This document shows, piece by piece, positions 8,612-15,348 of a DNA stretch of 64,000 bases; the stretch's first letter is position 1, and each line of letters starts with the position of its first letter. The notes below the pieces were generated by a model that was given only the letters and a program-made list of their open reading frames with translations, was not told the origin of the DNA and did no database searches. The DNA is from Halosegnis marinus (GTDB lineage: Archaea > Halobacteriota > Halobacteria > Halobacteriales > Haloarculaceae): NCBI RefSeq assembly GCF_029338355.1, contig NZ_CP119802.1:1240001-1304000 (forward strand), written 5' to 3'. A program made the translations under genes and the position numbers.

Positions 8612-8928
8612 CGTGCAGGCGGCCCTCACGTCGGCGACGGGCGGGCCGCGCTACCGCGGAACCGTCCCCGCTGTTCTCACAGGACGGCGCGGCTGGCCGC
8701 GCGATACGACTTGAACCTCCGGCACGGCGCGCGCTGACTCGCGTTCCGTCGCGAGTCGGCCGGCGTGCGAGGGACGAGCGACGAACGGAGTGAGGAGCGA
8801 ATCGGCTGGGGAGGCGTGTGGCCGGTGCCGTGACGGTGCTGTTTCCCCTCGAACCGCGCGAGCAGGGCGTTCGCCGTCCTCCCGATGTCGAGACCGCGAC
8901 CGAGGAAAACCGAACCCCTCGACGCGAA
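8612..8928. other. 317-nt intergenic region without a convincing gene
   Basis: This gap lies between two convergent genes. It holds a strong stem-loop at 8733-8760 and, downstream, a G/A-rich stretch of the 'gacgaacggagtgag' type that I associate with haloarchaeal intergenic DNA. Short ORFs on both strands here show no family sequence, start signal or conserved composition. Confidence 0.6.
8733..8760. repeat. intergenic stem-loop
   Basis: The inverted repeat GCTGACTCGCG / CGCGAGTCGGC is an 11-bp stem with one G-T pair around a 6-nt TTCCGT loop. It stands between the 3' ends of the GCS2-like gene and the SDR gene, where a bidirectional 3'-end structure would fit. No clear T-tract follows on either side. 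Confidence 0.5.
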
Positions 8929-9801
8929 CTACTCGTACGTCAGGCTCATCCCGCCGTCGTGGGTCATGTCGCCGCCGTTGAGGTGGCTCGCGTGCTTCGA
9001 GAAGCCCTGCACGAACAGGTTCCCGACCTCGTACGGCTCCATCATCTCCTTGACGCGCGTGTGGCCGAGCATCACCTGCTCGACCGTCTCGTCCACGGTC
9101 AGTCCGCGCGAGTCGGCCGAGTCGGGGAGCTGTTTCGCCACGAGTTCGGTCTTCACGTAGCCCGTCGAGACGGAGAACCCCCGAATCGAGCCCTCGCCCT
9201 CGGCGGCGATGGACTGGGTGAGTCCGCGCAGGCCGAACTTCACGGTGTTGTACGCGACCTTCTCCTTCGTGACGATGTGGCCGTGGACCGAACACATGTT
9301 GCCGACGACGCCCGCGCCCGTCTCCTCGAAGTGGGGCCACGCGGCCTTCGTGAGCAGGAGCGGTGCGCGCTGCATCACGTCGTGCATCAGGTCGTACTTC
9401 TCGACGGGGAACTCCGCGATGGGCGCGATGGTCTGGAGGCCGGCGATGTTGGCGAGGTAGCGCAGGTCGCCGAGCTTCGCCGCTTCCTCGACCGCGCGCT
9501 CGATGGCGGCCTCGTCGGTGAGGTCGGCTGGCACCGGTTCGATGCGCCCGGGCAGGTCGAGGTCGTCGGCGCGGTCGCGCGCCTCCGCGAGGCCCTCCTC
9601 GTCCACGTCCACCCCGGCGACGGTGAGGCCGTTGCCGGCGAGACACAGCGCCGTCGCGCGGCCGATGCCGCCCGCCGCGCCCGTGACGAGCGCGACGTTT
9701 CCGGGTCGGTAGTTCGGGTCCTCGACTTCGAGGACGTCCGCGCGCGTTATCTCGCTCGGCCCGTACGTCGCCAGCGCCTCCTCGACGCTCATATCGGCCA
9801 T
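8929..9801 (-). CDS. short-chain dehydrogenase/reductase, 3-hydroxybutyrate dehydrogenase-like
   Basis: The 290-aa protein is a classical SDR. The NAD(P)-binding TGAAGGIG lies at residues 40-47, NIAG near 118, and the catalytic triad S171-Y184-K188 (NMCSVHGH, AYNTVKFG). The acidic residue after strand 2 (AGVDVDEE) favours NAD. Overall spacing resembles D-3-hydroxybutyrate dehydrogenase, but a N-terminal extension of about 35 residues precedes the Rossmann fold. A TATA element at 9825-9830 fits the ATG at 9801; MSVEEA at 9792 is an alternative start. It is divergent from the iron-uptake genes. Confidence 0.85.
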   Translation of the reverse strand: MADMSVEEALATYGPSEITRADVLEVEDPNYRPGNVALVTGAAGGIGRATALCLAGNGLTVAGVDVDEEGLAEARDRADDLDLPGRIEPVPADLTDEAAIERAVEEAAKLGDLRYLANIAGLQTIAPIAEFPVEKYDLMHDVMQRAPLLLTKAAWPHFEETGAGVVGNMCSVHGHIVTKEKVAYNTVKFGLRGLTQSIAAEGEGSIRGFSVSTGYVKTELVAKQLPDSADSRGLTVDETVEQVMLGHTRVKEMMEPYEVGNLFVQGFSKHASHLNGGDMTHDGGMSLTYE

Positions 9802-9824
9802 ACTCGGGGGTGTACGCCCGGGAC

Positions 9825-9830
9825 GGTATA
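9825..9830 (-). promoter_or_regulatory. TATA box of the SDR gene
   Basis: TATACC on the minus strand lies 24-29 nt from the ATG at 9801. Confidence 0.5.
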
Positions 9831-9860
9831 GCTCCGGGGAAACATGTGAACCTCCGCGGA

Positions 9861-9900
9861 TTAGGCCGGCCGAAAAATCGAATGGTTTAGGTGGGCCAAA
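9861..9900 (+). promoter_or_regulatory. double iron-box-like promoter of the first binding-protein gene
   Basis: Two 14-bp dyads of the form TTAGG-N4-CCTAA occur: TTAGGCCGGCCGAA (9861-9874) and TTAGGTGGGCCAAA (9887-9900), each with one mismatch to the perfect form. Their starts are 26 bp apart. The downstream dyad overlaps the expected TATA position (about 27 nt before the GTG at 9916), where a bound repressor would block TBP. The sequence resembles operators of DtxR/IdeR-family iron regulators, which in haloarchaea are the Idr/SirR proteins. That assignment is inferred. Confidence 0.65.
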
Positions 9901-9915
9901 AACGGACCGCTCGGT

Positions 9916-11037
9916 GTGCAACGACGAGACTTCATCGCCGGAACCGCGGCCGGCGCCGCGCTGTTGGCCGGCTGTAGCGGCGCGACGGGGAGCGAGACGC
10001 CGACGAACGACACCGCGGCGACCGCGACGGGGACGCCGACCGACACCGCCTACACCGTGGAGATGGCCCCGGTCGGCGAGGTGACGTTCGAGTCCGTCCC
10101 CGAGACGTGGGTGGCGAACAACGGGAGCTGGGCCGACATGGGCGTCGCGCTCGGGCTGGAGCCGCCGAAGGGCGTCTGGCTCACGAGCCGGTACCACACG
10201 CAGTACTACGACGAGGTACCGGGCGTCTCCGTGGACACGTCGGGGATGGTGTCGCTGTATCAGAGCGGCGTGAGCAAGGAGCTGTTCTACGAGCTCGACG
10301 CCGACGTCCACGTCATGGACCCGAACTTCCTCATGAACCGCTTCGACGGGTGGGCGCAGTCGGACGTGGACGAGATCGTCGACCGCGTCGGCCCGCTGTT
10401 CGGCAACTGCATCTACGCCCAGCACTACCCGTGGCACGACGACTACCGCTACTACACGCTGTACGAGGCGTTCGGGAAGCTCGCGGAGGTGTTCGACCGG
10501 ACGGACCGCTACGAGGCGTTCGTCGACATCGACGACGAGTTCCGGTCGAACCTCGCGCCGGTCGTCCCCGGACAGGGGGAGCGCCCCGAGGTCGCGGTAC
10601 TGTGGGGCGTCGGCGACCAACCCGAACAGTACTACCCGTACCTCATCGGCCAGGGGACCGGGTTCGAACACCTCCGCGCGCTCGGCGTCCGCGACGCGCT
10701 CGCCGAGACGAACATCCAGGACTTCCACGGGAGCCGCGGCGCCATCGACAACGAGACGCTGCTGGAGGTCGACCCCGAGGTCCTCATGCTGCGGGGCTAC
10801 GAGTCGAAGACCCGGGCGGAGTTCGAGGACACGGTCGTCGCCTACCTCGAGGACAACGACACCACCGCCGACCTCACCGCCGTTCGGAACGGCGACGTGT
10901 ACCGCGCCGGCGGGCTGTACCAGGGGCCCATCACGTACATGGTGCTGACGGAGCGGACCGCGGGCCAGCTCTACGGCTTCGACGGCGACCTGTTCGACCG
11001 CGAGCGCGTCGCCGACGTCGTCGCGCGCGACCTGTAG
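9916..11037 (+). CDS. Tat-exported ABC substrate-binding lipoprotein, iron/siderophore type
   Basis: The 373-aa protein begins with a Tat signal and lipobox: R3-R4, then LLAGC with lipidation Cys20. A Thr/Ala-rich linker to about residue 45 and a class III binding-protein fold with a central helix (about 195-215) follow. It should be anchored outside the membrane and deliver Fe(III) or a Fe-chelate to the FecCD permease encoded 3.4 kb downstream. The start is GTG at 9916, giving MQRRDF. It shares 45 identical nucleotides over the lipobox with the second binding-protein gene. The flavoprotein gene starts at the base after its stop codon. Confidence 0.88.
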   Translation: MQRRDFIAGTAAGAALLAGCSGATGSETPTNDTAATATGTPTDTAYTVEMAPVGEVTFESVPETWVANNGSWADMGVALGLEPPKGVWLTSRYHTQYYDEVPGVSVDTSGMVSLYQSGVSKELFYELDADVHVMDPNFLMNRFDGWAQSDVDEIVDRVGPLFGNCIYAQHYPWHDDYRYYTLYEAFGKLAEVFDRTDRYEAFVDIDDEFRSNLAPVVPGQGERPEVAVLWGVGDQPEQYYPYLIGQGTGFEHLRALGVRDALAETNIQDFHGSRGAIDNETLLEVDPEVLMLRGYESKTRAEFEDTVVAYLEDNDTTADLTAVRNGDVYRAGGLYQGPITYMVLTERTAGQLYGFDGDLFDRERVADVVARDL

Positions 11038-11946
11038 ATGACCGACACCGATGTCGTCGTCGTGGGCGGCGGCCCGACCGGCAGCGCCGCGGCCGTCTTC
11101 CTCGCGCGCTACGGCCTCGACGTCGTCGTCTTCGACCGTGGCAGCGCGGCGCTCCCGCGGGCCGCCTACGTCGAGAACTACCCCGGCTTCCCGGGTGGTA
11201 TCGACGTCGGGACGCTGACCGACCTGCTCTCCGACCACGTCGAGACGGCCGGCGCGACGCTCGTCGACGACCTCGTCGAGTCCGTGGAGCGCGACGACGA
11301 GGGATTCCGGGTCGCGACGGCCGACGGGCGCGAACCGACCGCGAGCTACGTCCTCGCGGCGGCGTGGTACGACGGTTCCTACCTGCGGCCCGTCGTCGGC
11401 GACGACGCGTTCGCGGTCCACGAACACCACGGCGAGGAACACGAGCGGTTCGACCCCGAGTTCCCCGAGCGCGACGGTCGCACGCCGGTGGACGGCCTCT
11501 ACGTCGCCGCGCCGAACGGCGGGCGGAACGCGCAGGCGGTCGTCGCCGCCGGACAGGGCGCACAGGTCGCCCGGAGCCTCATCGAGGACGACCGGCGCGC
11601 GGAGGGGTTCCCGCCCGCGCTCGCGACGGAGTACGACTGGCTCCGCCCCGAGAGCGAGTTCGCCGGCGAGTGGGGCGACCGCGACCGCTGGCGCGAGTGG
11701 TTCGCGAACGAGGCGGGCGACCACGACCTCTCGGAGGAGCGGTTCGCCGAACTCCGCGAACGCTACATCGACCGCGCGTTCGCCACCCGGCGCTCGCCCG
11801 AGGCGGTCGAGGAACTGACCGCCGAGGGCCACCGACGCCTCGCCGAACACCTCGACGACGCGGCGCTCCTCGACGCGGCGGACGACGACGCCGTCCGCGA
11901 GTACGCCGCGGAACTGGACGCGCGGACCGACCCGTCGGACGACTGA
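11038..11946 (+). CDS. cysteine-free FAD-dependent oxidoreductase of the iron-uptake operon
   Basis: The 302-aa protein has an N-terminal FAD site VVVVGGGPTGSAAAVFLARYGLDVVVFDRG (GGGPTG about residues 10-15) and ENYPGFPGG, both typical of thioredoxin-reductase-like flavoproteins. A second glycine/alanine motif, GLYVAAPNGGRNAQAVVAAGQGA, sits at about 154-176. It contains no cysteine at all, so it cannot use the CxxC chemistry of thioredoxin reductase. Its ATG directly follows the binding-protein stop (TAGATG), so the two are co-transcribed. A flavin reductase that releases iron from imported chelates is a reasonable guess. The last 100 residues are helical and family-unknown. Confidence 0.78.
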   Translation: MTDTDVVVVGGGPTGSAAAVFLARYGLDVVVFDRGSAALPRAAYVENYPGFPGGIDVGTLTDLLSDHVETAGATLVDDLVESVERDDEGFRVATADGREPTASYVLAAAWYDGSYLRPVVGDDAFAVHEHHGEEHERFDPEFPERDGRTPVDGLYVAAPNGGRNAQAVVAAGQGAQVARSLIEDDRRAEGFPPALATEYDWLRPESEFAGEWGDRDRWREWFANEAGDHDLSEERFAELRERYIDRAFATRRSPEAVEELTAEGHRRLAEHLDDAALLDAADDDAVREYAAELDARTDPSDD

Positions 11947-11964
11947 CCCCGCCCTCCTCCCGAT

Positions 11965-12014
11965 TTAGGCCCGCCGAATAACCGAAGCGTTCTTCTACGT
12001 TTAGGTGGGCCTAA
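11965..12014 (+). promoter_or_regulatory. double iron-box-like promoter of the second binding-protein gene
   Basis: TTAGGCCCGCCGAA (11965-11978, one mismatch) and the perfect TTAGGTGGGCCTAA (12001-12014) form a pair whose starts are 36 bp apart. That is ten bases, about one helical turn, more than in the first promoter. The perfect dyad extends to TTTAGG-N4-CCTAAA and ends 5 nt before the ATG. It therefore lies between TATA and a leaderless start. Confidence 0.7.
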
Positions 12015-12018
12015 AAAC

Positions 12019-13233
12019 ATGGCACGAGAGGACACACGACCGACGCGGCGGGAACTGCTCGGGGCCGGCGCGGCCGTCGGCACGGGGCTGTTGGCCGGCT
12101 GTAGCGGCGCGACGGGGAGCGAGACGCCGACCGACGGGGACGCCGCGACGGCGACCGAGGGCGAAACGGGGACCGCGACCGACGGGCCGCGCTACCGGGC
12201 CGAGCTCTCGCCCGTCGGCGAGGTCACCCTGGAGGAGCCGCCGACGAACGTGTTCGCCCACTTCCCGTGGTTCGCCGACATGGCGACCGCGCTCGGGCAG
12301 GGGGAGAGCATCAACAGCGTCTGGTGGGACGGTACCGCGACGGCGATGGAGTACTTCACGGCGGACCTCGACGGCGTCGAAATCCCGTGGCGCGACCGGA
12401 CGACCGCCTACGGCTTCTCGAAGGAGCAGCTGTACGAACTGGACAGCGACCTCCACCTCGTCGACCCGGCGTGGGCCACGACACAGGAGAACTGGGACCG
12501 GGGCGACGTCGAGGACATCGGCGACGCGGTCGGGCCGTGGTTCGGCAACTACTACAGCAACTTCCACGCCGAGCCGCCCGCGGCGTGGGCCGACGGCTAC
12601 GAGTACCACTCGCTGTGGGAGCTGTTCGAGGGGGTCGCGGCGCTGTACGGCGAGCGGGCGCGCTACGAGGCGCTCGCGGCGCTCCGCGCGGACCTCCTCT
12701 CCACCATCGAGGCGGGGCTTCCGCCCGAGAGCGAGCGCCCGACGGCGGCGTACCTCTCCATCTCGACGGACCTGTCCGCCATCTACGTGCTCCGGCTGAA
12801 CGCGCCGGGCTACTTCAACGCGCACACCCGACCGCTCGGCGCGACCGACGCCTTCGGCGACGACGGGTGGGACGGGGCGTTCCAGCAGGTGGACATGGAG
12901 GCGCTCCTGGAGGCCGACCCGGACGTCCTGCTCACGCTGTGGGGCGTCACGGGCGCGGTCGACTACGACGCGATGCGGCGGAACCTCGCCGAGGACGACC
13001 TCGGGAGCGAACTCTCGGCCGTGCGGAACGACCGCGTCTACACGCAGGGGACGCGGTGGCAGGGGCCGCTGATGAACCTCTTCCAGCTGGAGATGACGGC
13101 CAAACAGCTCTACCCCGAGCGGTTCGGCGAGTGGCCCGTCTACGAGGAGGGCGACTCGTACCCGTCGTTCGACGCGTCCGAGCGGCTGTTCGACCGCGAG
13201 CGTCTGTCGGCCGCGGTCCGGGGTGACGTGTGA
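12019..13233 (+). CDS. second Tat-exported ABC substrate-binding lipoprotein, iron/siderophore type
   Basis: The 404-aa paralogue of the protein at 9916 has twin arginines at R10-R11, lipobox LLAGC with Cys28, and an acidic/Thr linker to about residue 60. Shared landmarks include GPxFGN, an aromatic YEYHSLWELFEG / YRYYTLYEAFGK block, the long helix, and NDRVYTQGxxxQGPL near the C-terminus. Mature parts have diverged much more than the 45 bp around the lipobox, so the two probably bind different chelates and share one permease/ATPase pair. A perfect iron-box dyad lies 5 nt upstream. The next gene, the permease, begins 90 nt downstream behind its own dyad. Confidence 0.88.
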   Translation: MAREDTRPTRRELLGAGAAVGTGLLAGCSGATGSETPTDGDAATATEGETGTATDGPRYRAELSPVGEVTLEEPPTNVFAHFPWFADMATALGQGESINSVWWDGTATAMEYFTADLDGVEIPWRDRTTAYGFSKEQLYELDSDLHLVDPAWATTQENWDRGDVEDIGDAVGPWFGNYYSNFHAEPPAAWADGYEYHSLWELFEGVAALYGERARYEALAALRADLLSTIEAGLPPESERPTAAYLSISTDLSAIYVLRLNAPGYFNAHTRPLGATDAFGDDGWDGAFQQVDMEALLEADPDVLLTLWGVTGAVDYDAMRRNLAEDDLGSELSAVRNDRVYTQGTRWQGPLMNLFQLEMTAKQLYPERFGEWPVYEEGDSYPSFDASERLFDRERLSAAVRGDV

Positions 13234-13279
13234 CCGGCGCGCGCCCCGACCGGGCCGGAACCGAACGGCTTTTAGAGAA

Positions 13280-13293
13280 TTAGGGGAACCTAA
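13280..13293 (+). promoter_or_regulatory. iron-box-like dyad before the permease gene
   Basis: TTAGGGGAACCTAA is a perfect TTAGG-N4-CCTAA dyad, 30 nt before the permease ATG. Unlike the two preceding promoters it has no obvious partner dyad. Its presence suggests the permease/ATPase pair has its own iron-controlled transcript. Confidence 0.65.
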
Positions 13294-13323
13294 AACCACG
13301 CATGCACGGACGAGGGGTGAACG

Positions 13324-14475
13324 ATGGCCGCTGAGACCGACACGTCGGGCGTCGCCGCGGGGGAGCGGTTCGAGTGGGTGGACCCCTCGCTCGTCACCTT
13401 CTGTCTCGGGGCGCTCGCCGCGACCGTCGCCGCCGGGCTGATACAGGTGAGCTTCGGCACGTACACGATGTCGCTCGGGACGGCGTGGGGCGCGGTGTTC
13501 GACCCCGCGGTGTGGACGAACCCGAACGTGTTCGCGACGTTCCTGCTCGGCGACGGCCTCGCCGCGACGCTCGGCTTCTCGACCGAGTTCGACCTCTCTC
13601 GCGAGACGCTCATCGTCTGGTCGATACGGATGCCGCGCGTGCTCGTCGCGGCGGCGGTCGGCCTCGCGCTCGCGCTGTCGGGGGCGATATTCCAGGCGGT
13701 CACGCGCAACGAACTCGCGAGCCCGTTCATCCTCGGGGTCTCCTCGGGCGCGGGCCTCGCCATCCTGCTGACGCTCGTCGTCCTCCCGGGCCTCGCCGCG
13801 CTCCTCCCGCTGTTCGCCGCCGTCGGCGGCACCGCCGCCTTCCTCGTCGTCTACGCCATCGCGTGGCAGGGCGGCACCTCCCCCGTCCGGCTGGTGCTCG
13901 CGGGCGTCATCGTCGGGACGGTGTTGAACTCGCTCCAGACGGGGCTGTTCTTCTTCGCGGGCGACGTCGGCGTCGTCCAGCAGGCCGTCGCGTGGACGAC
14001 CGGCTCACTCACGGGCGTCGACTGGGAGCAGGTCCGCACGGTGCTCCCGTGGGTCGTCCTCGTCGTGCTTCCGGGGACGGCGCTCGGCGCGCGCCAACTC
14101 AACGTGCTCGTGCTCGGGGAGTCGACCGCGAGCGCGCTCGGGATGCGCGTCGAGCGCACTCGCTTTCTACTCTCGGGCGTCGGCATCGTCGCCGCGGCCG
14201 CCGCAGTGTCGGTCGCGGGCATCGTCAGCTTCGTCGGCCTCGTCGTCCCGCACATGGTGCGGACGATTCTCGGCAGCGACCACAAGCGGCTGCTCGTGGG
14301 CTGTACCTTCGCCGGACCGGCGCTCCTCGTCGTCGCGGACGTGGGCGCCCGGCTGTTCTTCGAGGTCGCGCTCGGCTCGCCGACGCAGATACCCGTCGGT
14401 ATCGTCACCGGCCTCGTCGGCGGCCCGTACTTCCTGTACCTGATGCGCCGCCGCGCACAGCTTGGTGAACTATGA
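13324..14475 (+). CDS. FecCD-family iron ABC transporter permease
   Basis: The 383-aa multi-span permease has about ten hydrophobic segments. Family landmarks are WSIRMPRVLVAAAVGLALALSGAIFQAVTRNELASPFILGVSSGAGL (about 100-145), the FecCD core with the G-x-x-Q-x-x-x-x-N-x-L-A-x-P signature, and GIVSFVGLVVPHMVRTILGSDHKRLL (about 300-325), the ATPase-coupling region. It moves Fe-chelate across the membrane together with the ATPase whose ATG overlaps its last codon (ATGA, 14472-14475). A weak Shine-Dalgarno-like GGGGTGA precedes the ATG at 13324. The N-terminus has about 70 residues before the conserved core. Confidence 0.9.
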   Translation: MAAETDTSGVAAGERFEWVDPSLVTFCLGALAATVAAGLIQVSFGTYTMSLGTAWGAVFDPAVWTNPNVFATFLLGDGLAATLGFSTEFDLSRETLIVWSIRMPRVLVAAAVGLALALSGAIFQAVTRNELASPFILGVSSGAGLAILLTLVVLPGLAALLPLFAAVGGTAAFLVVYAIAWQGGTSPVRLVLAGVIVGTVLNSLQTGLFFFAGDVGVVQQAVAWTTGSLTGVDWEQVRTVLPWVVLVVLPGTALGARQLNVLVLGESTASALGMRVERTRFLLSGVGIVAAAAAVSVAGIVSFVGLVVPHMVRTILGSDHKRLLVGCTFAGPALLVVADVGARLFFEVALGSPTQIPVGIVTGLVGGPYFLYLMRRRAQLGEL

Positions 14476-15302
14476 GTACCGGCACGAACGCGGAGCGGGA
14501 GCCGGACGGGAGCGACCGGGCGCTCGGCCCGGCACTCGTCGGCGACGACCTCGCGGTCGGCTACCCGGCGACCGACGAGCCGGTCGTCGAGTGCGAACAC
14601 GTCGTCCTCCCGGCGGGGGAGGTGACGGCGCTCGTCGGCCCGAACGGCTCCGGCAAGTCGACGCTGCTGAAGGCGCTCGCCGGACAGCTCGAACCGTGGG
14701 CCGGGACCGTGACCATCGGGGACGACGACGTGTACGGGATGGGGAAGAAGCCGCTCGCGCGTCGGCTGGGACTCCTCTCGCAGGACGGCGACCTCCCCGC
14801 CTCGCTCAGCGTCCGCGAACTCGCCCGGCACGGCCGTCACCCCCATCGCGGCTTCCTCGAACCGCTCGACGACTCGGACCACGAGGCGGTCGCGGAGGCG
14901 CTCCGGCTGGCCGGCGTCGCCGACCTCGCGGACAGCGAGGTCGGTCAGCTGTCGGGCGGCCAACAGCAGCTCGCCCGCGTCGCAATGACGCTGGCACAGG
15001 AGCCGGAAGTCCTCCTGTTGGACGAGCCGACCACGTTCCTCGACCTGCGCCACCAGCTCCAGGTGCTCGACGCCGTGCGCGAACTCAACCGCGAGCGGGG
15101 CGTCACCGTCGGCGTCGTCCTCCACGACATCGCGCAGGCGGCCCGCTACGCCGACAACCTCGTCGCGCTGCGCGACGGGACGCCCTACGACTGGGGCCCG
15201 CCGGCCGACGTGGTGACCGAGGACCTCCTCGCGGACGTGTTCGGCGTCGAGGCGACGGTCCGCGAGGGGCCCGAGGTCGTCCCGCACCGCCCGCTCGACT
15301 GA
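14472..15302 (+). CDS. ABC transporter ATP-binding protein, FecE/BtuD type
   Basis: The 276-aa ATPase has Walker A GPNGSGKST (56-64), signature LSGGQQQ (from residue 160), Walker B LLLDEPTTFLD and switch His in VVLHDIAQAARY. It powers the FecCD permease encoded upstream, with which it overlaps by 4 nt. The length and the D-x-R-H-Q-L segment after Walker B are typical of siderophore/cobalamin importers. The first 20 residues are an acidic extension. No further uptake gene follows, and an exporter with its own promoter comes next. Confidence 0.92.
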   Translation: MSTGTNAEREPDGSDRALGPALVGDDLAVGYPATDEPVVECEHVVLPAGEVTALVGPNGSGKSTLLKALAGQLEPWAGTVTIGDDDVYGMGKKPLARRLGLLSQDGDLPASLSVRELARHGRHPHRGFLEPLDDSDHEAVAEALRLAGVADLADSEVGQLSGGQQQLARVAMTLAQEPEVLLLDEPTTFLDLRHQLQVLDAVRELNRERGVTVGVVLHDIAQAARYADNLVALRDGTPYDWGPPADVVTEDLLADVFGVEATVREGPEVVPHRPLD

Positions 15303-15317
15303 CGCCGGGACAGGAAC

Positions 15318-15325
15318 CCATATCC
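15318..15325 (+). promoter_or_regulatory. TATA box of the ABC exporter gene
   Basis: CCATATCC is centred 28 nt before the ATG at 15349. No TTAGG-N4-CCTAA dyad is present, so this gene probably lies outside the putative iron regulon. Confidence 0.5.
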
Positions 15326-15348
15326 GGGGGCGGTCCGTTCGACCGACA

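Noticed and set aside
9887-9902. TTTAG element in the first iron box as an ordinary TATA box only
   Set aside because: The same 14-bp dyad recurs at four further places with variable distance to the start, so a pure TATA function does not explain it, although overlap with TATA is likely.
8929-11850. A 973-codon open frame on the minus strand continuing through the iron-uptake genes
   Set aside because: Only the part from 9801 down is an SDR. The rest is the antisense frame of genes with strong Tat, FAD and lipobox motifs. Long antisense frames are expected at this GC content.
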